Positions 1 to 12,845 of a DNA stretch of 64,000 nt are shown in pieces. The stretch is from Arthrinium phaeospermum (taxonomy: Eukaryota > Ascomycota > Sordariomycetes > Amphisphaeriales > Apiosporaceae). The translations under genes were made by a program, and so were the position numbers. The notes beneath the pieces were generated by a model, which worked only from the letters and a program-made list of their open reading frames with translations, was not told the DNA's origin and searched no databases. The stretch spans positions 682,001-746,000 of the forward strand of contig QYRS01000014.1 in the NCBI GenBank assembly GCA_006503535.1, in the 5' to 3' direction. How positions within the stretch are numbered: position 1 is the first letter of the stretch; every line of letters begins with the position of its first letter.

Positions 1-3000
1 TATAAAGTAACTGTATATAAAGAATAGCGCAGTATATAGTATTTTTATAAATCGGGTAAGCGGTAAACAAAAGTAGCGGGATCGAAATAATAGTTAAAAG
101 AAACGGCGCTTAATCTAATAAACGAGCTATTTATAATACGATAGGATAAATAAGTTAAAAGCTTACTTTAAGCTAGTAAATAATTTGTTTATAATTAGAT
201 TTATACTTTAATGTTAAATGAATTTCCTAATCGAAATATATCTAAAACTATTTAGAGAAAAGTTTTTCGAATTAATTAAAATAAATATAAAAGGCCTTTT
301 ATATCAATTAAAATAGTTATAAAAATTATCTATTTAAGCTAATTAAAATAAGCTATTTAAAAAAATATATTTAATTATTTAGTGAAAAGGTAATCTTATT
401 TATAAAAAAGGCCGTTTTATTCAATAAAAAGGCTACTTAAATAATTAAATAAGCAACCTTTCAACTAATAAGACGATAGCTAGCGTTATAATTATATAAT
501 ATTAAATAAATTATTTAAAAAGTATATAATAAATAAGTTTAAAGATATTTAATTAAATAAGCAGCCGTTTAACCAACCGGATAAATATTCGCTATTAAAC
601 AGGTTATATCGAGTAATATAGAATAATAGAGGGGTAAATTATTTAAATTAATAAAAAAGGTATATAAACTATTTAACGAAAAGGCTAGACGCCTATATAA
701 AAACTGCCGTACTATTATATCGCGTATAGTAATAATATAAGTAAATATATTTCCTATTTTTATTTTATTATATAAATTCGAATCTATCGATCTCTACGGC
801 GTCTCGTTTTTAACCTATACTTACTTATAAACTTTAAACTTAGCTTTATATAATAATACGGCCGATTACCTAATAAACTCCGAAGCTATAAACGTTATTA
901 TATCTATCGCGCGTTAATAAAGTTTATTATTTTAATCGTATATATGGTAATTAATATAATAACTAGAACGGTAGTGAAGCTGTATTAACTAAATAATAGC
1001 CTTTCTTTAATTAAGAGTTTACCTGATCGATTTTTATTAATTAATAGCTTTGTAATATATATAAGTTCGTCAATATCTATAAATTCTAAGCGTATTAAAC
1101 TCCGGGCAGTTATATCGCCTAAATAATTACTATTCTAACGCGACCCCTTTATATTATTAAAAATAATCCAATTGCCGTTTATCTATTTTATAATAAATTA
1201 ATATTAATTCTTTTACTTTACTAACGCTATGTTAAAGCGTAAAGGAGATAAAGTATAATACCATATATTAGTGCGCGCTTACTTATTCTTTTACGAATTC
1301 TTATTAGCCGGCTTAACCGGTTTATAGTCGTACCTCTATAACAACGAGGTAATATGCTTCCTATTATACCAACGCGCGAAGCATTAAATTTCGCATCACC
1401 GGTTATTTAAAGAAGCTAATAACGCTATATAGCAGCTTAGTATTTAAATCGGGGATTATAATAATTAATATAACGCTTTAGCCATAGGCGGTAAGGCGCT
1501 TTTATTTTATAATTTAGATAGGATCCTTATTTTATTAATTATTATTTACCTTAATAACTCTAAGTTTTATAATTAAATTAAAAATATAGGTATTAAATAG
1601 ATAATAGATTACCAGGATACCCTTTATATATTAAGCAGGTTCTAGAATAATTTAAACGTCGCCTATTTAAGGGATATGTTTTAATTTAAGTTTAATACCG
1701 ACGCTAAAACGCCGTTTTTTACAAATTACGAAATCTTATTTAATACTTATTATATACGCTGCGTTAATGACATACGTTTTTATTTGCTTACGTAGGCCGC
1801 CGACTTTTAGCTGGTGAAGACGCCTACCTCGATGGCTAAGACGCCGGCTATTTTAGTAAACAAGGACGACGCGAAAGTCCCGGTTTCCTTATAAGTAGTT
1901 TTAATGTAAAATTATTTACTTTATAATAAGAATATTACCCCTAATAATAAAGTAGAAACGTTTTTAATTAATAAATTTTTAACGGTAATAGGTATAAAAA
2001 TATTACCGATTTAATATAATTATTAACTTAAATAAGTATATAGCATCGATATTTATAAAATATAGATTATTATACGCTTTTTTTTTTAATAAAATATACG
2101 CCGCCTTGTACGCTTATAATTAAAATCGGCCGCGGATAAAATATTATACACTTATATCGTTATAAATATTAAAAATAATAAATTGTAAATGTTAAAGAAG
2201 CGTAATTATAAGATCGATTATACATACTTTAAATAGACATTAGTTATAATAGCTTATAAAGAGGTTAATTATTAGTTATTATAATTTTTTAATAGTACGG
2301 TTTATAAGTTATTTAATACTATAGCCGTATATTAAATAACGTTTTATAAAAATTTATTTAATTATTTTATATTTTATAAAATTATTAAAAATATTATCGC
2401 GTTTAATACCAACCGTATTAAGGTATTAATACATTATAAAACAGGTTATATAAATAATAATATATTAGATAAGTATATAGCTTAAGCGTTTTTATTAATT
2501 AAATAATAAACGCGGGTTTTTATAACAAATATAAAATAATATTACGTTTTTATAAATTTATAATATTAATTAATAAATAAACCCGTTTTAATAAAATAAG
2601 TAAAGTTTTATTACGTATTAATAAAAAATTATAAAGATATAATAATTAAATATAGTAAAATATTTCGAATACTTTTTATTAAATTACTTAAAATAAATAA
2701 TTAAAAAGTAATAACCATCGAAATATTATTATCCCGATTTACGTTCTTAACTGCGTTTTTATTTATACCTTTAGTTACAATACGTTTTATAGTAAGTATA
2801 ACGTCGATAGATGCGGTTACTATAATACCGAAGGTTATAAATATTACTTAAGGCCTTTTTATAGGTAAAAAATAAAAACAAAGCGTTAATTATAAAGATA
2901 TATTAACGGTTAAAAAATTAAAGCTTAGGAACTATTAATAAGAATAGTAATAAAAAAAGTTATAATAATAATTTTAATTATAAAATAATTTATTTACCTA

Positions 3001-6000
3001 AGAACTTAAGGCGGTAATAAATAATATTTAACGTTAAATAAAAGAATTAATTAATACTATCCGCTATAACATTAAAAAAGGTAAAAAAACGTTATAATAT
3101 AATCTCTATAATCTTATATTACAATATAACTTAACTACTTTAAACGTTTAAAACATTAAAATTAACATAAAAAAGCTAGGTACCATTGCGGAAACTATTG
3201 TAATAAAGTAGACGTTAACGACTTTGAAGTTATAATATATTAAAGCTAATATCGAAAAACTAGGTAAGATCGCCGATATTATAAAAAAGCTCCCTATTAA
3301 AAACGATTTAAAATTTTAAATTATATTATTCTATATTATATTAAAAAAATTTCTCGAAGGTATTTAATAAAATATTTTAAAAAAAAATAAAATATCGGCT
3401 TATTTATTTAGCAATATTAAAAATCGGATTATAAAATTAGAAAAGGCTTTAATTAAAACGCCTATAATTAATAAGGATAGGTATCTTATAATACATTATC
3501 CAGCTTTTAATAATATGTACTTTATCTTTATTAATAACTCAATTAATACAAAGTAGGATAGGATTAGAACGAATATAAATCCTTACTTTTTAACGCTATA
3601 TAATATTATATTTACGAGCTTAGTAATCCGGAAAGGGGTATAAAGCCGGATAAAGAGGCCGTCGAGGCGATTAAATTATAGTATTTAAAGGTGTGTGTTA
3701 ATTATTTCTTAATAGTATTTAATTATATATATATATAAATATATAAATAATATTTTAATAGTTAATAAATTAGCGGTAGATTTATAGGTTATAAAGTTTA
3801 ATAAAATAGTTTAAGATATTTTTTTCCTTTAAAAATATATTGTTTTAATGTATTAGTAAAAGTTTAAAACGTTTATTATTTTTAATATAATTAATTCATA
3901 ATATATTATAAAAGGTATTATATAAGAATCTCTTATCACTTATTTTTATACACCGCTTATAATAACCTTAAATCTTACCTATTTCTATTATTACTATTAT
4001 ACAGTACTGATATTATAATTTAACGCCGTTATAATTTAATATATATTTTACCCCTTTTTTTTAAATTCGCGTAGTTTTTTGTATTTATTAAGAAATTAAT
4101 TCCGGCGCAGTTTATTAGGTACCTGGCGATGCGGTAGAGATGAATTAGTATGCTTTGGTCTAGGTATAGGTGGGACTTGAAAATTATATAAATTATAAAA
4201 TTTTTAACCCGTTGGTATACCTTTTTTTACGGCTTTTATAACCCGCGTTCGCTTGATTAAGATATCCGCTTACTAGATAAAGTTATTTTTTATAGCCTTA
4301 AGTTGTTTAATAAGGCTAAACGCTTTATATTTAAAAGCGGCAGCGCGTAAGAGATCGAGGTTATTTATAATATATTTACCCTTATTTCCAATATTATTTC
4401 CGGAGTTATTTTTATTAAAATTAGCTTTTTAACGTCTATTATTAATTTTATTGTTAAATTTAACCTTAAGACTTTACTTATTCGAATCGGTGCCGTTATT
4501 ATTTATATAATTATTATTTATATTATAATATTAATTATTTTTAACAGCTTTATTTAAATTAAATAATATATTACTTATAACGATAATAGATATAATAACC
4601 TCGATTAAGTAATCGTTAAAATAAATATCGTAATATAAGGAATAAAAAATATCGAAATAATCGCGGTATTTATACCGGACGCTTATTAATTTATTTTTAT
4701 ATATTAAATATCGATATTCCGGTTATAAATTAACTTACTTGTTCCCCGCTTTGCTCGTTTTTTATACGGCGTATTACTCGAACCGTTATTTAAAGTAAAG
4801 AATCAATGTATTAATTTTATAGTTTATATAAAAATCGATCCCCCGGTACGTTTATATTTCTTTTTTTAAGTCGGTATTATACGTATAATATTTTTATGTT
4901 AATTTTTTTAATACTTTTAATATTATTAAGGCTTTTAATATTTCTAACGTTTTTAATTTAACGGGAGGGATAGGGTTTCGTAGAACTAGTAATGAAGGAT
5001 AAATGTGATTCGGTTATAGGGAAAAATTATATTATATAAGTTTATTTTTAATCCAAGTTTATTTTATAAACGTATTTACAAACCGGGCGGATTTCTGTAA
5101 TAAGGGAGAATTAATGCCGGCATCGAACGGTTCGGTATTAAATAAATACTTAATAGATTTTAACGACGCGGGTTTAAAAGGGGGCCGCGGGGGATTATCG
5201 TAATATTTAACGATTACGCTTATGCCTACGCTTATATATATAGCTTCGGAAAGTTTCAGCTTTAATTTTTTTTAAACTAGTTTAAAGTAAGTTATAAAAT
5301 TAAAGGTTTAATATATAGCGAATATAATAGCGTAATCAAGTATTATTTATTTGGGTATAATAGAGAAGGTTAGAGGAGGTATAATATATTATAATCGTGA
5401 TAAGAATAAACTTAAGTTTTAAGCTTAGGAGGGCTTAGCGAGCTAAAAACGTATAGGGTTTTTAAGGTTTTAAACTTTATATATAAATTAATTTTAAATA
5501 AGCTTAGCGCCGCCGGTACTTATTAAATATTTAGAGTACTTTTAAAACGTAAGAAGGGTATTTCGCCTATAGCTAGGATTTTTAAATAAGGAATTAAGCC
5601 ACTCGATCCCTATTTACTTAGCTAGGAAATTTTTCGCCCGAGACGGTTTTATATCTTTATAATATATTAAAATAATAAATTAATTTTTTAAGTTTTTAAT
5701 TAAATTTATAAAAAATCCCCTTTCTTAATATAATTATTATTAAAAATAATATATACTATTTTAAATTCCCGCCGGAATTTTTTTTTTAAATAAGTAAAAT
5801 AACTTATATTTAAAAATTAAAAAATATAATTATTATAAAAAGGTAAATAAAAAAGCTAAACCTTAATATTTAAAATTATTAATATAAATTCTTTAATAAC
5901 GTAATTATTATAACTATTTAAAATAAAAAACTTTTATTAAAAAAAGTTAATCGGTTATATATAAAAAATAAAGAGTTTTTTAAATTATTTAATAATAATA

Positions 6001-7650
6001 AAGTTAAAAATTTAATTTTTAAAAAAAACCTTAAATAATTAATTATTATAAAAATTATTAATTTTATCGTTATTAATTAAGAATTATTATTATTAAACCG
6101 ATTAATTTTTAAATATTATTAAAAAAAAAAGCTTCCTTAACAACGTTAATAATCTTTAAAATAATAATTTATTTATAATTAATCGAATTATTTATAATTA
6201 AATTTTTAATATTAATTAATTTAATAATAAAAAACCCTTTCTCTATTATTATAAAAATTCCTACCTTATTAATATTAAATCGTAAATATAATAAAATATT
6301 CGCGATTTAAAAATTAATAAACCGGTTAAAAAATAATTATATAATCCTGTTTAAAATATATAAAACGCCGGAAATTTATCGCTTAAAACTATACGGATTT
6401 TAAAGCTTTATAATAATATAAAAATCGAAATAATTATTTTAATTTAAAGATATAAAAACTCTTTTTCGTAATTAAAAAACGTTAAATATATATTCGAAAG
6501 AAATAATATATCGAAATATATCCTAAACTAGCTTAAAAAAAAACTTAATAAATAAAAAAACATTTCTTAACTTTAATAAATAATTACCGATCCTTATTAG
6601 CCTTTTATTAACTTTTATCCCTATTAATACGGCGGCGAAAGATACGCTTTATAATATTATTTTTCTTAATAATTAAATTAAAAAAGCGTTTATTTAAGTA
6701 ATTTTAAATAGCGTCTTAAATATATTTTTTTTTATTAAGTATAATAATATTAAAAAAAGGGAAAAAAAAGTTTAAATTAATATATTTAACTTTTAAATTA
6801 AAAAAAAATTTAACCCCTTTTATATATAATTAAACTAGTTTAAAAGCTATATAATCATTTAATTTAAAAGAAAGGCGTTAAGGAGGAAAAGGTATTAACC
6901 AAGTGTTAAGCTTAATGTAAATTAGAAATAAAGATTATAAGTTAATATATTAGTTTTTAAAAGATATATAAGTAATTCCTTAAGTGTTTAAGGTTATACA
7001 TGCTCTAATCTTATTATCTTATCACTTTTCTAATAGAATATTACGGGATGCCATTAGTCACATATTAAGAGAAGAGTAATAAGTTCCTTTATTACTATTA
7101 ATAACACTATAGCGCTATACACCTTCGTTTTATATATATTATAGCGAGGGGTATAACTATAAATATTAATACCTGTTATTAATTACTTTTATTAATGTTA
7201 ATTAATCTTTATTAATTATTCCCTTATTAATATTAACTCTTTTTTTATATTAAAACTATTCCTTTAAAAGTACGCCTTTTAATATACGCCTTTTAATATA
7301 CACCCTTTAATATATATCGGTCTCATTATCAGCTAAAATTCTTTTCTAGGTAAGACTTTTTTTCCCCTCTTCTTTTACGCTGTATAACTAACTAGCTACC
7401 TATATATATATAGTTAATTATTCACTCGCGAGGACACCCTTTAATATAGTATGTTTTTTTATAATATACTTTCTCGTTATTAATTAAAACTCCCTTTCTT
7501 TTATTAACATTATATAATTAATTATTTATATATATATAGCTTTAAATAGTATAATATAAGCTCTTTTTAATATTAAATTAAATTATATAAACATTTTTTT
7601 ATCGAAATTATATTATTATTATAAATTAATCCGGTATAATTACTTTTAAA
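1..7650. repeat. RIP-degraded AT-rich block, probable dead transposon(s)
   Basis: The whole stretch is very AT-rich, with dense TA steps, few CA or TG dinucleotides and many surviving CG dinucleotides. That combination is what repeat-induced point mutation leaves, because it converts CpA to TpA on both strands. All six frames are broken by TAA/TAG stops and no protein family can be recognised. Less mutated islands with surviving CA/TG occur near 1,800-1,900, 4,085-4,180, 4,970-5,060 and 6,960-7,120. Composition becomes normal abruptly near 7,650. By inference it is one or more former repeated elements; element class and terminal repeats cannot be read by eye. The alternative of a centromeric or subtelomeric AT block cannot be excluded. 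Confidence 0.85.
7260..7320. repeat. short imperfect tandem repeat at the edge of the AT-rich block
   Basis: A unit close to TACGCCTTTTAATA recurs about three times in succession, the last copy diverged to TACACCCTTTAATA. It lies within the partly degraded margin of the RIP block. No function is evident. Confidence 0.4.
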
Positions 7651-8247
7651 AAAGTTATTTCCACCATTTCCGGCATTAGAATAACCGCACTCATCTATGG
7701 TTATCCCAATCGGATGTCTATGGCCTCTGGAATAACCACTATCCACTACTGACCAACGAATGGAGTAACGTTTTTGTTGGGAAATTCCCGCCACGTTGGT
7801 CTGTGTAGTTTCGCAGGTTGGTGGTCCTCAATCACTAGCAGGCTTTGATGGCATTTACATCATCTGTCACACCACGCTCTGGCTTCTACTTACCCATCCT
7901 CAATGCTTGATATCGCCGCATGCTTCACATTCTGTCCACCCAGTGTGGGAACGATTGTTACCTATGCCGTAAGACGACAATCATTGGCATCCAGCAGCCG
8001 CGACCACGACACCTGCAAATCACTAGGCAGGACTCCCCAGTCCAGCAGACCAACATCCGAACCCCCGCAGAGGACCGACTCGCACGGTCAGCAACCAGTC
8101 AAGCCAAACACAGTCCCATCGATCTCCTCCCCGGTTTACGTATCAAACATCGAGGCACCTGAGTTTGAATGCCCGGTATCGGATCTCGGTTTGCGCTGCA
8201 GCTGGAGCCCAGCGATGTCACCATCCAACTTGAAGGCAATCGTCCAC

Positions 8248-8713
8248 AATTGGCTTGGTGACGATCGTCCTGGGCTGGGACGAGAAGAAGAAGCTCGGCT
8301 GGTGGTTTGCCGTCGCTGCTGGTCAGTCTGCCTGACCAATCCGAATCAGCCAATCAGTCTGGAGAGCCCTTCGTTTGTTACTGACACAGTCACTCCGACC
8401 ATAGCTCACTGCCCAACTACCAATTGGCCCCATTGGATCGCCATCATGGTGGCATTTGGTGTACGAGATTGCTGGAGCACCCGGTGCATTGACCGTACTC
8501 GTCGCAGCAACCGAGATTCTCCTGGCTGCTTTGGCGACAGAGTAAGAGAGCCGGCGGCTTGCCGGGCGTCTCAGGATGCGCGAAGAAGGCATGGAAGTCG
8601 AAAACATGTTAGGCCACGCAGAGCAGCTGCGCACGCCGCCAACCTCATCCCTATCACATGGTTCATTTGTTGATGACCCTATTGACTTGACCGCGGATGA
8701 CGACACCGAGTGA
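8248..8713 (+). pseudogene. possible gene relic with a SUMO-interaction-like tail
   Basis: One plus-strand frame carries protein-like segments interrupted by in-frame stops: a hydrophobic piece (GLVTIVLGWDEKKKLGWWF), then after a stop another hydrophobic stretch (GALTVLVAATEILLAALATE), then after a TAA a hydrophilic tail ending in PIDLTADDDTE and a stop. The final motif resembles a SUMO-interacting motif (hydrophobic core followed by acidic residues). No start, intron arrangement or family can be supported. It sits just outside the RIP block among other fragments, so a decayed gene is the simplest reading. Chance open stretches are possible. Confidence 0.25.
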
Positions 8714-8984
8714 TTTAACCACACCGCGTGGTCTCGGGGAAGCTTGTAGATACTACAGTCGTAGATGAAACAAACGCAACTAGCCAGTCCCCGTCTTTGC
8801 AATTTGAGAATGAACCTGATTCTTATCATGAGAAAGATTATCTAGTTTCTTGGGTGATTGAAGCTCGTTTTGGACATGTTGAACCTATCATGGTCCAAAG
8901 GTCTTAGTCCCCAGCTGGTGTCGCGTCCCACGAGAAAGCCTCCAGGCCCGGTCCCAGGCCCAGCTTGAAACGATCAGATCAGGT

Positions 8985-9211
8985 CGCCGGCGCGCTGTTA
9001 CCCAACGTTCTGCGCGACACCCGGCGCGATCACTTCCAACTTCTCCTTCAGCTCCGCATAGAGACTCGTCTGTACTTCGGCGCCCCCGCGACCGACGACG
9101 GCAGTCGCGGGTGTGGTCACCTTGCCCATGTCCAGGTACTGATCGGGATCAATCGCGGGTTGGGTTCAAAAGAGGAGACCGACTGGGACCAAGTTTAGAC
9201 GCACTCACGCA
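8985..9211 (-). pseudogene. 3' end of an unidentified gene, probably a fragment
   Basis: On the minus strand a coding-like segment reads YLDMGKVTTPATAVVGRG and continues to AELKEKLEVIAPGVAQNVG before a stop, with good third-position G/C. It follows an AG acceptor, and a GTGAGT donor lies just upstream near 9,211, so it looks like the last exon of a spliced gene. The DNA beyond that donor soon hits stops in most frames and no start could be placed. The family is not recognised. The fragmentary setting suggests a truncated gene. Confidence 0.3.
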
Positions 9212-9420
9212 AACCGCCACCGTGACGGTCACGCAGGAAACATCTTGGCAATCACGTCACATGCAGAAGCGAGGACGAAGTGCTTCAAACTACAATCATC
9301 CGATTCGCATCCTCCCGCCAAGCATTAAGGTCTCATCACCATGACCAGAAAAGGACGATACGGACACAAGTGGTCACAAGATGCCGACGACTTGAAGAAA
9401 AAGTTGCCTAAGCAAGGCAT

Positions 9421-9702
9421 GTGCCTCGACTCGCCCACGGCTCAGAGCCTTCTTGGCAATGTTGCAATGTCCTATTTCGCAAGGGCCAGTTCCAGACGCT
9501 GGAGCGCTCCGACGCCACGCTCGACGACGTGGACGCCAACGAGGCCCTCGGTCGTCCCGTCCCCGTGGGCTGCGACCTGGAAGACTTCGCAGGTCGCGAC
9601 AACGTCGCCGACCCCGCTATCATGAACGGCCACGAGGTTCTGCTCAACCCCCAACCCCAACACAACTTAATTACCACGACCACCCACGCATCGGATCCAT
9701 GA
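9421..9702 (+). pseudogene. coding-like fragment, family unknown
   Basis: This plus-strand frame has strongly G/C-biased third positions from about 9,480 to 9,650. It encodes an acidic segment containing GQFQTLERSDATLDDVD and GRPVPVGCDLEDFAGRD. The codon bias is like that of the intact genes of the window and unlike the flanks, so it probably once coded for protein. The upstream part of the frame has no convincing start and the end runs into low-complexity sequence. No domain is recognised. Confidence 0.35.
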
Positions 9703-9882
9703 TCATCCCCCGGGGAGTTCAATTAATTACTTCAGCCGCCCATGATCGTGTCCTCTGCTGTCTACCCGCACCGCTCTCTCTGCTCGCTGTTCTCTGCTGT
9801 ATTTGCCCGCCCCTTTCTGCCCAGAACCATTGCCGCCATCTGCCCACCATTGCGCCCATACCCGAGAACCCCCACAACCACA

Positions 9883-10223
9883 ATGTCGATATCAGTAGAA
9901 AGTACAATTCTGGTTGGCGTCTTCAGCATCATCTGCTTCTTATACACGGGAAGGACTGCAAGGCCCCGAAAGAATTGGAAAGAACACGTTTCAGCAGGGC
10001 AAGGTCGAGATCAAACAGCGCAAGAAGGATCAGCTAACTGAGTGGCACATTCCTAGACCTCAGCACGCACGTGGCCCATGGGCCATGTCCAACACTGCCT
10101 CTGCCGTGATCAAGACATTTTAGCATGATGCCGGCGTCGCCATCAAGAACGCATGGAACGCCACAAATGCATTTGTCGTCCAGGCCAGGCAAGAGTTTGG
10201 AGAGGGGAAATCCTCTGGGTGCT
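9883..10223 (+). pseudogene. fragmented gene relic with one N-terminal membrane segment
   Basis: An ATG at 9,883 begins MSISVESTILVGVFSIICFL, a plausible single transmembrane segment. Continuing in a different frame are FQQGKVEIKQRKKDQLTEWH and, past an in-frame TAG, AGVAIKNAWNATNAFVVQAR. The frame switch and stop mean that it is not an intact gene as it stands. A missed intron could repair the frame switch but not the stop. The family is unknown. Confidence 0.3.
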
Positions 10224-10399
10224 GAATCGAGTCGGTAAGGATTTCGGTCCCCAGTATCCCGCCGAGAAATCCTAGACCCTTTTACGCCGAGCATCCCGTT
10301 ACAGAGGATGCTCCGCTGAAAACCTTGCCGAGGACAGCGTACGATCGAGGATCCAAGCAACGAAGCCGTTCCGCAAAGTAATGCATAATGATGCATTAA

Positions 10400-12039
10400 A
10401 AACGAAAAAGGGCTGTGGTGTTTAGTTCTCGATCAAAACAACACCAAACAACCACGGCTGGGATAGCTGGCGAGTTGCGTCAATCTACGGGGATCGTATT
10501 GACCAATCGGGATTCTCCCAGCGTAGTCTCCATGCCGTATTAGGTGTTCTCATTTTCTATGTACTGTATTTGGGTAATTTCAGAGTATCGGGCGGTTGTA
10601 TGTGCCCTGTTGGGTCGAAAGCGAGTCATTGTACCCAGTCATGAGTTGTCGTATCCAGAAATACCTGCCCACGGCGATTCATTTTCAGGCACCGATCACT
10701 AATTTCGGAGACGCGGATACCTGCTAGACTATATGTATTAACAACAATATCCTGCGGAATCGAGATCCGCGTCATGGCTAAGGATGACGAAACAGTGACA
10801 GCCAGCCCCCGCGTACCGCAGCAACGCCCACGGTCGTGCTAGGTCTGAGGTAATCAGCCAAAGCTGTTGGTTATTTTTACTTTTCCTCCTCTCTCATATT
10901 TCCGATAAGAATCTTACTGTGTGTGCGTGTGTAGTTTGATGTTGGTGGTGGCTTGGTCATAGTAATCAAACATTTGAAGGTTAAGTGGGTGGGCTTGGAC
11001 AATAAGCCATTTTGCATCTCGACATAATCACATGCTGTTTGCATCTTCTTCAATTTAATACCAGAGACCGTCCGCCACGTATATACCATGCACCTTGGTC
11101 CATAGAGCCCAATGGTAATGATACGACGAGCAAATAACGTTGGGTATCTGCATTCTCGCCGGCATTGCTCATGCATGCCACTCCACCTTTAGTAAGCCTC
11201 TGACTTGTGCTCATGGGTAATGAATACTTAATGTATACTATGCAGGAGGTGACGGCCCGGGAGCCAAGACGTCAGATAGCCCGTCCCTAGCTAGGCGCCG
11301 GCGTCGGGTCCAGCGCAGCAGACTAGCCAGCTAGCAGCGCCTCAGCCCAGTAGGCCATGCAAGCCCACGTCCAAGCCCCATCAGCTAGTCAGCGATGATC
11401 CTGTCAGACTGCAAGTAGCATAACGTCTTTTCCTGTCCCCTGGCACTGACTGCTGGCCGGCCTAGTAAAGCCTATCTTCCGCGGCTTGGATGGCCCCTGT
11501 GCCGATCCACGTGTTTCAACTCAGGAACCGCGCCAGGGGCTAGTTGGCTTGGGCGATTCCAATCATTAAGTAGCAGTAGAGCAAACACGACGGGACACCC
11601 GGGGACTCGTTGGGCATATATTGCCAGGCGTCTCCCACACGTTGTACGGAAAGTCTTTCTCTGCTCCTGGCATCTGCAAGTCTACCAGTGTCTGCCTCTT
11701 ACTTTCTCTTCACATATTCATTCTTCACTCCCGAGCCTGGGAACTCACGCTCCTTTTCTTCAAACCACTCTTTCAACGGCCCCGGCCACGCGAGCTAGCA
11801 TCGCCCTCAGCTCGTATTACTCCATTCGTCAAGCTCGCGGCCCGGCCAACATCGTCAGAGCCAGTCTCGAATACGAATACCAAAGAAATACAACACTACG
11901 CAGCAATTGCGCTATTCTACTGCACATTTTTGAGCATCGCACATAGGAAGCCTGCATATTTGTCATCGGGGAATTAGCAGAAACCGCCGTCCATCGCACC
12001 CAAACAAGAAGAACAAAAGGCAACCTCAACGAGTTCAGA
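10400..12039. other. intergenic region; distal part is the leader of the small gene at 12,040
   Basis: No reading frame here has coding-like codon use. From about 11,640 to 12,039 the plus strand is pyrimidine-rich and then CAAC/GAAC-rich, as is usual for fungal promoters and 5' leaders running into the ATG at 12,040. Nothing else is recognised. Confidence 0.5.
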
Positions 12040-12231
12040 ATGCCTCGCACTCTTCCTTACCGTCTGCTGTCCCAGCCGCAGCCCATGACGCCGCTCAACA
12101 AGGCGCCCAACCCGCTGGGAAGCCACCCCCTGATGGCTCCGGGGCAGCAGACGTCGCCCCGCCGGGCCCGATCGCCGCTGCCGCAGATCCGGGTCACGCC
12201 CCCGCAGCCTGCGTCCCATCCGAGGATGTAG
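12040..12231 (+). CDS. small proline-rich hypothetical protein (63 aa)
   Basis: A 63-codon frame with about 80% G or C at third positions, much higher than its surroundings. It begins in good context (TCAGAATGCC) after a leader-like pyrimidine-rich stretch. The product is basic and rich in Pro, Ser, Gln and Arg, with no Cys and no membrane segment or signal peptide, so it is probably disordered. The opposite strand is also open here, but that frame has poor codon use and looks like a shadow. The family is not recognised. Codon bias is the main support, and a further upstream exon cannot be excluded. Confidence 0.5.
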   Translation: MPRTLPYRLLSQPQPMTPLNKAPNPLGSHPLMAPGQQTSPRRARSPLPQIRVTPPQPASHPRM

Positions 12232-12434
12232 GATTTGCTGCTGCTGCAGGGTTCGTCCCCGGATTGGAGGAACTATGTATGAGACCAAGCAGTTCCCATC
12301 ACCTTGAGAGAGATTTTGTGACGGGCTTGTTGGTTGGAAGGTAGGGGAATGCAGGACGTTCGGGGTAGTGGTGGTCTTGGCTGTTTCGATGGCTTCTTCA
12401 CTTGGTGCAAATGCCATTTCTTGCACGTTGACAT

Positions 12435-12452
12435 GCAGGCAGGCAGGCAGGC
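12435..12452. repeat. GCAG tetranucleotide microsatellite
   Basis: Four to five tandem copies of a GCAG/CAGG unit in non-coding DNA downstream of the small gene. Confidence 0.8.
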
Positions 12453-12845
12453 GAATGCCTTATCTTTTTAACCAACTGGGCCAGGTTTGACATATTCAAT
12501 GGAGTTGGATACCCGCCCCCTCATCTCAGTTGCCGTGAATAGAAACTCCCGTTGGTGCTACCAAGGAAAATGAAAATGATTCAACTATCAAGCAGAGTCA
12601 CCACGTTCGCAAACACAGTCATCCGGTACCAATCATGACCTTGACCATAAATATGTGTTTGAAAACTTGAAAATAATAACTGCACTACAACATAGACCAA
12701 AGGCAACGAGCTTCGTTGATCAAGTCCGGACCTCCATATCCCACAACGCCCCCAGAGAGTGAAAAGAGAACCGTGTCTTCCGACAACAGCACCCCCGACA
12801 CCGACCCACCAAGAGATCACGGAAACTTTCGGACATCCACCAGCA

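Noticed and set aside
1..7650. CRISPR array, bacterial insertion sequence or prokaryotic operon
   Set aside because: The window is fungal nuclear DNA: spliced genes throughout, no regular direct repeats with spacers, no bacterial-type genes.
11974..12426. Minus-strand frame of 150 codons over the small gene at 12,040
   Set aside because: Third-position bias favours the plus strand, and the upstream plus-strand leader looks genuine.
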